A stretch of 64,000 nucleotides of DNA. Source: CAIKMD01 sp963729935 (GTDB lineage: Bacteria > Pseudomonadota > Alphaproteobacteria > ATCC43930 > CGMCC-115725). This document shows positions 53,422 through 63,359 of this stretch, one piece after another. Each line of letters begins with the position of its first letter. The stretch's first letter is position 1. A program made the translations under genes and the position numbers. The stretch covers positions 62,001 to 126,000 of the forward strand of contig CAVSPW010000005.1 in the NCBI GenBank assembly GCA_963729935.1, in the 5' to 3' direction. The notes beneath the pieces are model-generated. The model was not told the origin of the DNA, searched no databases, and worked only from the letters and a program-made list of their open reading frames with translations.

Positions 53422-54375
53422 TCAGGCGGCGCTGCGCGCCCCGCTCTCCAAGAGACCGGCCCGGATCAGCGCCGTGCGGATGCGTTCGATCTCGGCTTGC
53501 GCGAGCTTGGCGAGCGGGGGGCGCACCGTGGCGCGCGGAAGCTTGCCCATGAGGACGAGCGCTTCCTTCATGCGGTTGTGCATGTCGACGAAGGGATCGG
53601 CATAGAAGGCCTCGGCCGTCGGATAGATCCGGTCGTTGAGCCGGCGCGCTTCGGCGAGGTCGTTCGCCTGTACCGCTCGGAAGAGGCGGGCCTGAAGATC
53701 GGCGATGACGCTGCCGGAGCCGGAGAGCAACCCCTTGCAGCCGAGCACGAGCGAGCTGAGGAGAAAAGAGCTGTTGGTGCTCAGCACGTTGATCGCCGGA
53801 TCGAGGCTCTGAAGCGTGCGGATATTGCGCTCATGCTGCGGCACTTGCGGCGTCCAATCCTTGATCGCGCGAATCGTCGGGACGGCGGCGACCAGCTTCA
53901 GCAGCGTATCGAGCGGGTAACCCTGCCCGCCCGGCAGCGGATATTCGAAGACGATGATCGGCAGATCCGAGGCGTCGGCGATACGCTTGAAATGCGCGAT
54001 CGCCATCTCGGGCCGCTGGCCCAGGGTGAAAGGGCCGGGCGGGAAGACCAGCAGCGCCGACGCGCCGCCCTCTTGCGCCATGCGTGCGATGCGCGCCGCC
54101 TCGAGGCTGCCCTCGGCATAGACGCCGTTGACGACCGGCAGCTTGCCGCCGACCTCGTCCTCGGTGATGGCCAGGACGCGGCGTTGCTCGTCGAAGCTGC
54201 AAGACCCGACTTCGGATGCGTGGGCGTTGATGGTGATCGCCGCGATCCCCGGCACGGCGGCGACCTCGCTCAGATGGCGCCGGAACGACGCTTCATCGAT
54301 CGAGAGATCGTCGTGAAACGGCAATAAACAGGCGGGAATCACGCCTTCGGGGACGAATTTCGCATGTCTCGGCAT
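53422..54375 (-). CDS. Dihydrodipicolinate synthase-family aldolase
   Basis: The 317-residue barrel has VIPACLLPFHDDLSID, ITINAHASEVGS, FEYPLPGGQGY (Tyr in the usual active-site position) and RAIKDWT with the Schiff-base lysine. Members outside the lysine pathway split or hydrate-and-split keto acids, including hydratase-aldolases of aromatic degradation, which fits the neighbourhood. It is convergent with the MFS gene. Start placed at the ATG at 54375. Confidence 0.85.
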   Translation of the reverse strand: MPRHAKFVPEGVIPACLLPFHDDLSIDEASFRRHLSEVAAVPGIAAITINAHASEVGSCSFDEQRRVLAITEDEVGGKLPVVNGVYAEGSLEAARIARMAQEGGASALLVFPPGPFTLGQRPEMAIAHFKRIADASDLPIIVFEYPLPGGQGYPLDTLLKLVAAVPTIRAIKDWTPQVPQHERNIRTLQSLDPAINVLSTNSSFLLSSLVLGCKGLLSGSGSVIADLQARLFRAVQANDLAEARRLNDRIYPTAEAFYADPFVDMHNRMKEALVLMGKLPRATVRPPLAKLAQAEIERIRTALIRAGLLESGARSAA

Positions 54376-54556
54376 CACGAACTCCCGGTAAAGCCCCCTT
54401 GATCCTACCACGATCCGAGCAGACGCTCACCCCCCTCCTCCGCTGGGCATTGATCCCGGTTCACCTCGGTTGAGGTTGTGACGAATCCGCATAATCAGCT
54501 ATTTACCCTTTGTGGGACGTACTCACCTTCTCATTGCATCGCGGAGCACAAAAAAG

Positions 54557-54934
54557 ATGAAACGTATGATGACCGCCGCAGCCCTTCTGGCCTTTGCGGC
54601 TCTTGCTTTGAGCGTCGGCGTTGGCCGCGCCGCGGCCGATAGCGGCGAGGATGTCTTCACCGATAATTGCTCGGTCTGCCATTCCCCGGAGGCCGGCACG
54701 AACAAGCTCGGCCCGTCTCTCTTCGGCATCGTCGGGCGCAAGGCGGCCAGTATCGCCGACTACACCTATACGCCGGCGGCCAAGAGCTCCGGCTTGACCT
54801 GGGACGCCGCGAACCTCGACAAATACATCACCGACCCGCAGGCCGTCGTTCCCGGCACCAAAATGCTCTTTCCCGGCATCAAGAACGCGGACGATCGCAA
54901 GGCGCTGATCGGTTATCTCGCGACCCTTCATTGA
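54557..54934 (+). CDS. Periplasmic class I cytochrome c
   Basis: The 125-residue protein has a signal peptide (MKRMMTAAALLAFAALALSVG, cleavage near RAA-AD), one haem site at Cys38-Cys41-His42 (CSVCH) and a distal Met in the VPGTKMLFPG region. It resembles cytochrome c2/c550-type electron carriers. Its last 56 bases overlap the end of the opposite-strand HpnK-like gene, a tail-to-tail overlap. Confidence 0.92.
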   Translation: MKRMMTAAALLAFAALALSVGVGRAAADSGEDVFTDNCSVCHSPEAGTNKLGPSLFGIVGRKAASIADYTYTPAAKSSGLTWDAANLDKYITDPQAVVPGTKMLFPGIKNADDRKALIGYLATLH

Positions 54935-55817
54935 CGGTGCTGGCGACGGTGGCGGCGGCCGGGCCTTGGGCCGCCTCGCCGAGCCCGGCAAAGGACATGG
55001 TCTCGATCCGGTCGCGGGCGATGACATCGCCAACCGCCGGATCGATGAGCGCCTCGAACTCGCCGCGGCTGAGATAATGCGGCGGATAGGCCGAGGGCCG
55101 CCGCGTCGCCGGATGAACGTATAGCTCCGATACGCCCTCGGGCAGCAATTCGAGATAGCGCCGCATGCGCTCGCCGACCATCGCGCCGCTATCGGCGAGT
55201 CCGAAGATCCAGTCATTGTGTCCGATGCCCGCGGCATCGAGGCGGCGTTTGAGCGCCAAGGCGCGCCGCGCCTCGATCGATCCGATGCCGAACCGGGACC
55301 GGGACCGGCCGCCCGCGCGCGCGGCGGCAAGACGCGGCTCCAGCGGCACGCGCACGGCCTTGATGCCAAACTCGGGCGCGAGCCGGATCAACTCGCGCTG
55401 CACGACGGGGTGAAGATGGAAATGATGGTGCGCATTCACATGATCGAGCGGCAAGCCCGTCTTGCGGAACGCCTCGAGCTGCGCGCGGATCTCGGCCGCG
55501 ACCTGACGGCGCGCACGAGGCAGACAGAAGATGCGGATGCCGAAGCCCAGAATATCAGTCGGAAAATTGCCATCGCGTCCGACGAGATCGGGGATATCGT
55601 CGGGCGGCAGCACCGGCGTGCCATCGACCAGGACGAGATGAAGCCCGACACCCAGTTTCGGCATGCGCCGGGCGCGCGCCACCGCATCGCCGGCCGCCCC
55701 ACCCGTCACCATGAGGCTCGCCGCGGTCAGGATGCCGCGGCAATGCCCCGCTTCGACCGCGTCATTGACGGCGCCGTCGAGGCCGAAATCGTCTGCCGTC
55801 ACGATGAGTTTCTTCAA
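54879..55817 (-). CDS. hpnK: HpnK-like carbohydrate deacetylase (YdjC/ChbG family)
   Basis: The 312-residue protein starts LIVTADDFGLDGAVNDAV with the Asp-Asp metal pair, has KLGVGLHLVLVDG, and VNAHHHFHLHP supplying metal histidines, and ELYVHPATRR near the end. Family members deacetylate N-acetyl sugars and HpnK is tied to hopanoid biosynthesis. No other hopanoid genes are near, so the symbol is tentative. Its C-terminal about 40 residues are poorly conserved and overlap the cytochrome gene. Confidence 0.82.
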   Translation of the reverse strand: MKKLIVTADDFGLDGAVNDAVEAGHCRGILTAASLMVTGGAAGDAVARARRMPKLGVGLHLVLVDGTPVLPPDDIPDLVGRDGNFPTDILGFGIRIFCLPRARRQVAAEIRAQLEAFRKTGLPLDHVNAHHHFHLHPVVQRELIRLAPEFGIKAVRVPLEPRLAAARAGGRSRSRFGIGSIEARRALALKRRLDAAGIGHNDWIFGLADSGAMVGERMRRYLELLPEGVSELYVHPATRRPSAYPPHYLSRGEFEALIDPAVGDVIARDRIETMSFAGLGEAAQGPAAATVASTVNEGSRDNRSAPCDRPRS

Positions 55818-55970
55818 GGACCGCCACTCGTCGCCGCGGCGGAGAGCGCCCGCCGCCCCACCCAGCCACCCAAGACCATCACGAAATCACGCCGCGCGCG
55901 CGGACGCCCGAACATTGCATCGGGCGCGCGGGCGCGCTATGCTCCGCGCAACGGATAAAGGCAGACTTTC

Positions 55971-56138
55971 ATGGCCAAGAGCAACACGATTCAAATCAAG
56001 CTGGTGAGCACGGCGGATACCGGTTACTTCTACACCACGAAGAAGAACCCGCGCGCCAAGACCGAAAAGCTCGAGCTGAAGAAATACGACCCGGTCGCGC
56101 GCAAACATGTCGTCTTCAAGGAAGGCAAGATAAAGTAA
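55971..56138 (+). CDS. rpmG: 50S ribosomal protein L33
   Basis: The 55-residue protein (AKSNTIQIKLVSTADTG at the start, KYDPVARKHVVFKE near the end) is a classic L33 of the large ribosomal subunit. It lacks the zinc-binding cysteines, i.e. it is the C- form. It is followed by a strong stem-loop terminator at 56178 and convergent with pleD. Confidence 0.96.
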   Translation: MAKSNTIQIKLVSTADTGYFYTTKKNPRAKTEKLELKKYDPVARKHVVFKEGKIK

Positions 56139-56177
56139 CCCGGCGTTGCGAAACGCGCATCAGGCGCTTGGGTAAAG

Positions 56178-56203
56178 GCCGCTCCATGAGAGCGGCTTTT
56201 TGT
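56178..56203 (+). terminator. Rho-independent terminator after rpmG
   Basis: GCCGCTC (56178-56184), loop CATGA, GAGCGGC (56190-56196), then TTTTT. It is a perfect 7-bp hairpin with a T-run. Confidence 0.9.
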
Positions 56204-56255
56204 TTGGCGCTTTTGGGCTTCGCGCCGGCGCGATCCCCGTCGGGGTTTCTGCCTT

Positions 56256-57701
<1,446 letters not shown>

Positions 57702-57730
57702 TGTCTGGCTTCATCGAATTTATTCGGGGC

Positions 57731-58099
57731 TCAGGCACAGAAGCGCGCAACGGTCTGAAGGAAATTGGCGACCGAGATCGGCTTCGCGATATAGCCCTCG
57801 CAGCCCCCCTCGCGGATCTTCTCTTCGTCGCCCTTCATCGCGAAGGCGGTCACAGCGATGATCGGGATCGCCTTCAGATCGTCGTCTTCCTTGATCCATT
57901 TCGTCACCTCGAGACCGGAGACCTCGGGCAGCTGAATATCCATGAGGATCAGATCGGGATGATGTTGACGCGCAAGCTGCAGCGCCTCCATCCCGTCCTT
58001 GGTCTGCAGAATCTCGTAGCCGTGCGCCTCCAGAAGATCGTGGAAGAGCTTCATGTTCAACTCGTTGTCTTCGACGATGAGGACACGCTTCGACATCAT
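57731..58099 (-). CDS. divK: DivK-like single-domain response regulator
   Basis: The 122-residue REC protein reads VLIVEDNELNMKLFHDLL, with phospho-acceptor Asp53/54 in LILMDIQLPEVSG and conserved Thr and Lys in AVTAFAMKGDEE and GYIAKPI. There is no output domain. The ATG pair at 58099/58096 is the natural start. Gene order divK-pleD matches Caulobacter-type alphaproteobacteria. Confidence 0.95.
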   Translation of the reverse strand: MMSKRVLIVEDNELNMKLFHDLLEAHGYEILQTKDGMEALQLARQHHPDLILMDIQLPEVSGLEVTKWIKEDDDLKAIPIIAVTAFAMKGDEEKIREGGCEGYIAKPISVANFLQTVARFCA

Positions 58100-58268
58100 T
58101 CGATCCTTGCCGGCCGCGCATGTGAGAGAATGGCGGCGAGCCATTCTAGAGCCGCAATGGTTAAGAGAGCATCGACCGGTGCCCCTCATATTTAGGCGCG
58201 CGCTCGCGTAATATCTATAGATTGGTTAATCTTAAAATACGCTTAACCGGCCCGGGCGGCGGTGAGGA

Positions 58269-59201
58269 ATGCGCATCGGCATCGATCTCGGCGGCACCAA
58301 AATCGAAATTGCGGCGCTCGACCGCGACGGATCGATCCGGCTGCGCCGCCGGGCGCCCACGCCGGCCGGCGATTATGACGCGACCATCGCCACGATCGTG
58401 GCGCTCGTCGAAGCGAGCGAGAGCGCGTTGGGGCGGCGCGCCAGCGTCGGCGTCGCCATCCCGGGCGCGATTTCGCCGGCGACCGGACTCGTGAAGAACG
58501 CCAATTCGACCTGTCTCGTCGGCAAGCCCTTCGACCGCGATGTCATGGCGGCGCTCCAGCGGCCGGTTCGGTTCGCCAATGACGCCAATTGCTTCGCCTT
58601 GAGCGAGGCGACCGACGGCGCGGCCCAGGGCGCGTCCGTCGTCTTCGGCGCGATCCTCGGCACCGGCGTCGGCGGCGGTGTCGTCGTCGAAGGGCGCGTC
58701 CTGACCGGCGCCAACGCCATCGCCGGGGAATGGGGCCATTCGCCCCTGCCCTGGCCGCGCGATGAGGAGCGGCCCGGACCGCTCTGTTATTGCGGCAGAT
58801 ATGGCTGTATCGAGGCGTTTCTGTCGGGGCCGAGCCTCGCGCGCGATCATCGCGCGGCAAGCGGCGAGGAGATCGATCCCCCCGCCCTGGCGGCGCGCGC
58901 GGCGGATGGCGAGGCGGCGGCGCAGGCAAGCCTTTCGCGCTATGCCGACCGCCTGGCCCGCGGCCTCGCCACGGTGATCAACCTGCTCGATCCCGAAATC
59001 ATCGTGCTGGGAGGCGGCGTCGGTCAGATCCCGGCGCTTTACCGCGCGGTTCCCGAGCGCTGGGGCGCTTACGTCTTTTCGGACACGGTCGTCACCAAGC
59101 TGCGGCCGCCGCGCTGGGGCGATTCGAGCGGCGTGCGCGGCGCAGCGTGGCTGTGGCCAGAAAGAGAGGGAGAAGCCTCATGGCAATCAATCGGATCCTG
59201 A
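58269..59201 (+). CDS. ROK-family sugar kinase
   Basis: The 310-residue kinase has IGIDLGGTKIEIAAL (phosphate 1), AILGTGVGGGVVVEG (phosphate 2), NAIAGEWGHSPL (with catalytic Asp region earlier in NDANCFALSE), and a zinc site CYCGRYGCIEAFLSG. Such enzymes phosphorylate fructose or N-acetylhexosamine; fructokinase is somewhat favoured. GGTGAGGA precedes the ATG. Its end overlaps the next gene by 22 bp. Confidence 0.9.
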   Translation: MRIGIDLGGTKIEIAALDRDGSIRLRRRAPTPAGDYDATIATIVALVEASESALGRRASVGVAIPGAISPATGLVKNANSTCLVGKPFDRDVMAALQRPVRFANDANCFALSEATDGAAQGASVVFGAILGTGVGGGVVVEGRVLTGANAIAGEWGHSPLPWPRDEERPGPLCYCGRYGCIEAFLSGPSLARDHRAASGEEIDPPALAARAADGEAAAQASLSRYADRLARGLATVINLLDPEIIVLGGGVGQIPALYRAVPERWGAYVFSDTVVTKLRPPRWGDSSGVRGAAWLWPEREGEASWQSIGS

Positions 59202-59563
59202 AACTCGACACGATTCCGGAGCGTCGCATGCCGACGGGAGCCGCGATCCGGCCGCTGGTCGATGCCGAGAGCTGCGGCGCGCGGATCAAGACCAACACCG
59301 TCACCTTCCCGGCGGGTCACGCGGTCGAGTTCCATCGTCACAATTGCAACGAGATGATCATGGTGCTGGCGGGCGATTGCGCCGTCGAGATCGAAGGCGA
59401 GGAGCGCGTCGCGCTCAAGCCCTTCGATACCGTTTCGGTCGCGGCCGGCACCTGGCATCGCTTCCTCGGCACCGGCGCCGCGCCCTTCACCTTGCTCGCG
59501 ATCTACGACGCCACGCGCGTCGAGCGCACCTTGCGCGATTCGGGCAAGACCACGATCGATTAG
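59180..59563 (+). CDS. Cupin-domain protein
   Basis: The 127-residue protein has a single cupin barrel with VEFHRHNCNEMIMVLAG (metal-binding His-His-Glu) and VSVAAGTWHRFLG (distal His). Its start overlaps the kinase stop by 22 bp, so it is translationally coupled. It may be a sugar isomerase or a small regulatory/ectoine-like cupin. The GGAGAAGCCTC ribosome site lies 5 bases upstream of the ATG at 59180. Confidence 0.82.
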   Translation: MAINRILKLDTIPERRMPTGAAIRPLVDAESCGARIKTNTVTFPAGHAVEFHRHNCNEMIMVLAGDCAVEIEGEERVALKPFDTVSVAAGTWHRFLGTGAAPFTLLAIYDATRVERTLRDSGKTTID

Positions 59564-59597
59564 GCCGCACGATCCGGCTCGCGCGAGAAGCCGCGCC

Positions 59598-60419
59598 TCA
59601 GCAGCTCGGCTTCGGCAGCGCCTCGATATCGCCGAGCTTGGCGCGCAGCACGTAATCGCCATAGTCGAGCGACATGTCCTGCGAAACGCCGTTGTCGAGG
59701 AGCCGCATGCTGAGCTCGTAATCGGGCGTGTCCGAATCGGACGTGTCCGCGCCGGCCGGGAAGAAGGCGAGGCTGATGCGCCAGGACGGGCGCTGCAAGA
59801 GCGGGCTGTCGAGCGGCTTCCCGGCTTTCGGATCGGGCTTGAGTTGAGGCCCGATCACGGCGGTGATCTGCCCGGCATTCTCCACCGCCGCGCCGTCGAA
59901 AACCTTGCGCGCGACGAACTGGTCGCCGGCTTGGGCGCGCGCGATCAACACCAGGGTATGCGCGGTCGGAAACAGGACGCCGGGGAGGAGTTTCAGCGTC
60001 GCGTGCTCGGGCTTGTCGAATTCGGCGACGCCGCCCTTGTCAGGGCCGTCGAGATGCGCCTCGCCATGGATATCGTCCTCGACTTCGCCGTTGCGCAGCC
60101 GCCTTTCGTTGAAGCGATAGCGCAGCCCGTCCTTCGACTCCCAGGTGACCAGGGTCGAATTGATATCGACGCTGCCTTCCTCGGCATAGAGAAGGCGAAG
60201 CCGGAACCGTTGCTCGACGGTCCAGCCGTCGCAGGTCTCGCCCCATTCGTAATACATCCCCCCGCTCGCGCCGGCGACGCCGCTCGAAGTCTTCGCCCCC
60301 TCCAGGGTGAGGTTGTAAAGCGCGCGGTGCGGCGCGATATCCACCGCCGATGCCGGCGAGACCGCCAAGATCACCAGCGCCGTGGCAAGGCCCAGATGCC
60401 GGCCCGCCCCAAAACTCAT
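59598..60419 (-). CDS. eipB: EipB-like cell-envelope protein (DUF1849)
   Basis: The 273-residue protein has a signal peptide (ALVILAVSPASA, cleaved near residue 25) and DUF1849 hallmarks: APHRALYNLTLEGAKTSSG, a CDGWTVEQRFRLRLLYAEEG stretch with the first cysteine and a final cysteine at the C terminus (PKPSC) that can pair with it. EipB-type proteins are periplasmic and support envelope integrity in alphaproteobacteria. It is a good lineage marker. Confidence 0.85.
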   Translation of the reverse strand: MSFGAGRHLGLATALVILAVSPASAVDIAPHRALYNLTLEGAKTSSGVAGASGGMYYEWGETCDGWTVEQRFRLRLLYAEEGSVDINSTLVTWESKDGLRYRFNERRLRNGEVEDDIHGEAHLDGPDKGGVAEFDKPEHATLKLLPGVLFPTAHTLVLIARAQAGDQFVARKVFDGAAVENAGQITAVIGPQLKPDPKAGKPLDSPLLQRPSWRISLAFFPAGADTSDSDTPDYELSMRLLDNGVSQDMSLDYGDYVLRAKLGDIEALPKPSC

Positions 60420-60683
60420 GGCCTATATCTCCGATTCACGCGCCGATCGCCCTTGCCGCGCACATGGCCGAGAGTATGTCACGCTTCCCGCGGCGGCGGT
60501 AGCGCATCGCGGCCGCTACACCCCGAGATCGGCACGAAAGCGCGCTTGCGGACCGGCAGGCTCTGCCTGTTAAGGAAAATTTTTCCCTACCGCGAAGTCC
60601 GAGGGGCGGCGCATTCCACCGCTTTGCGACTGGCACGGGGCTTGCGTTGGTCGTGTCGGCATGATTTTCAACTCGAGGTCGCT

Positions 60684-61352
60684 ATGTCCGTTGGTGACGC
60701 ACATTTCCGAACCGCCGAGGATGCGCCTGCCGCTCCTCGCCGCAGGAGAGGTTTGGCCCGGCCGGCACCCGCCGAACCGGCTGCCGGTGATGCCGCGCTG
60801 GCCGAATGGGCGCGCGCGGTCGCCGCGGCGGCCGAGCGGCGGGTCAGCGAACTCGAAGCGCGCATCGCGCAGCTCGAAAGCCAGGTCACGACCGACGAAC
60901 TCACGGGCCTGCTCAATCGCCGCGGCTTCCTCGAAGCCTTCGGGCGCGCCAACGCCGCGGCCAAGCGCGACGGCCCGCGCGGCGTGGTGATCCTCTACGA
61001 CTTGGACGGGTTCAAGAAGGTCAACGATTTGCTCGGCCATGCGCATGGCGATCAATTGCTGCGCGAGATGGGCGCGCTGCTTCGCCGCAACACGCGCAAG
61101 ATGGACGCGATCGCGCGTCTCGGCGGCGACGAGTTCGCCATGCTCTTGATCGGCGCGCCGCTCGCCAGCGCCAAGCGCAAATGCCAGAGCATCGGCCGCG
61201 CGCTCAACGCGATCGGCCTGCGCGCGAGCTTCGGCGCGGCCGAGTTCGACGGCCGCGAGGACGAGGACAGCGTCCTGCACCGCGCCGACATGGCGATGTA
61301 CGAAGAGAAACGCGCCAATGCCGGCATCCTGAGCGCTCTCGCGAGCGATTGA
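60684..61352 (+). CDS. Small GGDEF-domain diguanylate cyclase
   Basis: The 222-residue protein has a short N-terminal coiled segment (RRVSELEARIAQLESQV) and then a GGDEF domain (DELTGLLNRRGFLEAF, LYDLDGFKKVNDLLGHAHGD, RLGGDEFAML), with an I-site R-K-M-D placed 5 residues upstream. No sensory domain or membrane segment is seen. The ATG at 60684 fits; the longer frame upstream shadows eipB. It ends exactly where aspS ends. Confidence 0.85.
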   Translation: MSVGDAHFRTAEDAPAAPRRRRGLARPAPAEPAAGDAALAEWARAVAAAAERRVSELEARIAQLESQVTTDELTGLLNRRGFLEAFGRANAAAKRDGPRGVVILYDLDGFKKVNDLLGHAHGDQLLREMGALLRRNTRKMDAIARLGGDEFAMLLIGAPLASAKRKCQSIGRALNAIGLRASFGAAEFDGREDEDSVLHRADMAMYEEKRANAGILSALASD

Positions 61353-63143
61353 TCAGGTTTTCGGCTTGGCTTCCGGCGGAAGCGCCAGCCGGATATGCAG
61401 CTCGCGCAAGCGTTCGGGCGCGACCGGAGCCGGCGCCTGCATCAGCAGATCCTGGGCCTGCTGATTCATCGGGAAGGCCACGATCTCGCGGATATTCGGC
61501 GTGTCGGCCAACAGCATGACGATGCGGTCGATGCCGGGCGCGGAACCGCCATGGGGCGGCGCGCCGTATTTGAAGGCGTTCAGCATGCCGCCGAAACGCG
61601 CCTCGACGTCTTCAGCCTTGTAGCCCGCGATCTCGAAGGCCCGATACATGATGTCGGGGCGATGGTTGCGGATGGCGCCCGAGGAAAGCTCCACGCCGTT
61701 GCAGACGATGTCGTATTGAAACGCCTTGATCGTCAGCGGATCCTGATGGTTGAGCGCCTCGAGCTCGCCCTGCGGCATCGAGAAGGGATTGTGACTGAAG
61801 ACGATCTGCTTGGTCTCCTCGTCGAATTCGTACATCGGGAAATCGGTCACCCAGCAGAATTCGAAGACGCCGTCCTTGGTCAACTTCAACTCGGTGCCGA
61901 TCTTGAGCCGCGCCGCGGCGGCGAATTGCATGAAGATCTTCGGCACGCCGCAGACGAAGAAGACCGCGTCGCCGTCCTTGAGCCCGAGATCGGCGCGGAG
62001 TTTCTCCGTGCGCTCGGCCCCGAGATTGCGCGCGACCGGCCCCGCGCCCTCGCCGTCGCGAAAAAAGATATAGCCCAAGCCCGGCTGGCCCTCGCCTTGC
62101 GCCCAGGAATTCATGCGGTCGCAGAAGGCGCGGTTGCCGCCGGTGGGTCCGGGGATCGCCCAGACCCGGACATTCGCATCGGCTTCGATCTGCCCGGCGA
62201 AGATCTTGAAGCCCGAGCCGCGGAAGCTCTCGGTCACGTCGCACATCGCGATCGGATTGCGCAGATCGGGCTTGTCGGAGCCGTATTTCGCCAGCGCCTC
62301 GGCATAGGGGATGCGCGGAAAGGGCGGCTTCGTCACCATCCGCCCGGCGCCGAATTCCTCGAAGATCCCCGCCATCACCGGCTCGATCGCGGCAAAGACG
62401 TCGTCTTGGGTGACGAAGGACATCTCGAAATCGAGCTGATAGAACTCGCCCGGCGAGCGGTCGGCGCGGCTTGCCTCGTCGCGAAAGCACGGCGCGATCT
62501 GGAAATAGCGGTCGAACCCCGCGACCATGAGCAGCTGCTTGAATTGCTGCGGCGCCTGGGGGAGTGCATAGAACTGGCCGGGATGGATGCGGCTCGGCAC
62601 CAAATAATCGCGCGCGCCTTCGGGCGAGGAGGCGGTCAGGATCGGCGTCTGGAATTCGGTGAAGCCCTGCTCGATCATGCGGCGGCGGATCGACGCGATC
62701 ACCTGGGAGCGCAGCATGATATTGGCGTGCACCTGTTCGCGCCGCAGATCGAGGAAGCGGTGCCGCAGCCGCATATCCTCGGGATAATCGGCCTCGGTGT
62801 TGACCGGGAAAGGCAGCGCCTCGGCCTCGGACAGGATGTCGAGCGCCTTGATCTGGACCTCGACTTCGCCGGTCGGCAGTTTCGGATTGACGGTCTCGGC
62901 CGAGCGCTCGACCACCGTGCCGGTGACCGAGATCACGCTCTCGAGCCGTAGCGCATCGACCGCCTTGAAGAGCGGCGAGGACACGTCGATGACGCATTGC
63001 GTGATCCCGTAATGATCGCGCAGATCGACGAAGAGCAGCTGGCCGTGATCGCGTTTGCGATGGACCCAGCCGGCGAGACGGGTTTGCGAGCCGGCGGCAG
63101 CCAGGCGCAGCGCGCCGCAAGTGGTGGTTCGATAAGGATGCAT
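61353..63143 (-). CDS. aspS: Aspartyl-tRNA synthetase
   Basis: The 596-residue class II synthetase charges tRNA-Asp (and tRNA-Asn if non-discriminating). It has an N-terminal OB-fold (LAGWVHRKRDHGQLLFVDLR), motif 2 with FRDEASRADRSPGEFYQLD, a bacterial GAD insertion in the middle and motif 3 GGSAPGIDRIVMLL near the end. Length and domain order are normal for the bacterial type. The ATG at 63143 is preferred. Confidence 0.97.
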   Translation of the reverse strand: MHPYRTTTCGALRLAAAGSQTRLAGWVHRKRDHGQLLFVDLRDHYGITQCVIDVSSPLFKAVDALRLESVISVTGTVVERSAETVNPKLPTGEVEVQIKALDILSEAEALPFPVNTEADYPEDMRLRHRFLDLRREQVHANIMLRSQVIASIRRRMIEQGFTEFQTPILTASSPEGARDYLVPSRIHPGQFYALPQAPQQFKQLLMVAGFDRYFQIAPCFRDEASRADRSPGEFYQLDFEMSFVTQDDVFAAIEPVMAGIFEEFGAGRMVTKPPFPRIPYAEALAKYGSDKPDLRNPIAMCDVTESFRGSGFKIFAGQIEADANVRVWAIPGPTGGNRAFCDRMNSWAQGEGQPGLGYIFFRDGEGAGPVARNLGAERTEKLRADLGLKDGDAVFFVCGVPKIFMQFAAAARLKIGTELKLTKDGVFEFCWVTDFPMYEFDEETKQIVFSHNPFSMPQGELEALNHQDPLTIKAFQYDIVCNGVELSSGAIRNHRPDIMYRAFEIAGYKAEDVEARFGGMLNAFKYGAPPHGGSAPGIDRIVMLLADTPNIREIVAFPMNQQAQDLLMQAPAPVAPERLRELHIRLALPPEAKPKT

Positions 63144-63325
63144 GGGCCACAAAAGGCGTGGAGGCGCGGGGCTTTGTCAAGCGGCGGCGGGCAGGTCGGC
63201 GGGGCCCGCGCGATCGGCTTTCGAAAAAGCCCGGGCTTTGGAATCCCTCGCCAATTTGGCTTTGTCTCGTAATTTTTGATGTTTCGGCTCTGCCGCCCTC
63301 CACCCCCACGGATTTCGAACGCGTC

Positions 63326-63337
63326 TAGCGTACGCTA
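63326..63337. repeat. 12-bp palindrome next to RHS fragment
   Basis: TAGCGTACGCTA is its own reverse complement and lies 22 bp before the first codon of the RHS frame. Together with a nearby T-loop-like GTTCGAAAT on the minus strand it may mark a recombination junction. Confidence 0.3.
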
Positions 63338-63359
63338 TCTCTGAGTTAGGCGCGCCTCG

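Noticed and set aside
52114..54327. 737-codon plus-strand frame across the MFS and DHDPS genes
   Set aside because: Shadow of the MFS frame and antisense of the DHDPS gene; arginine-rich with no domain.
61612..63309. 565-codon minus-strand frame within aspS
   Set aside because: Frame-shifted shadow of aspS, which itself has all synthetase motifs.
63290..63350. Possible tRNA on the minus strand upstream of the RHS frame
   Set aside because: Only a T-loop-like GTTCGAAAT is present; no acceptor, D or anticodon arms form.
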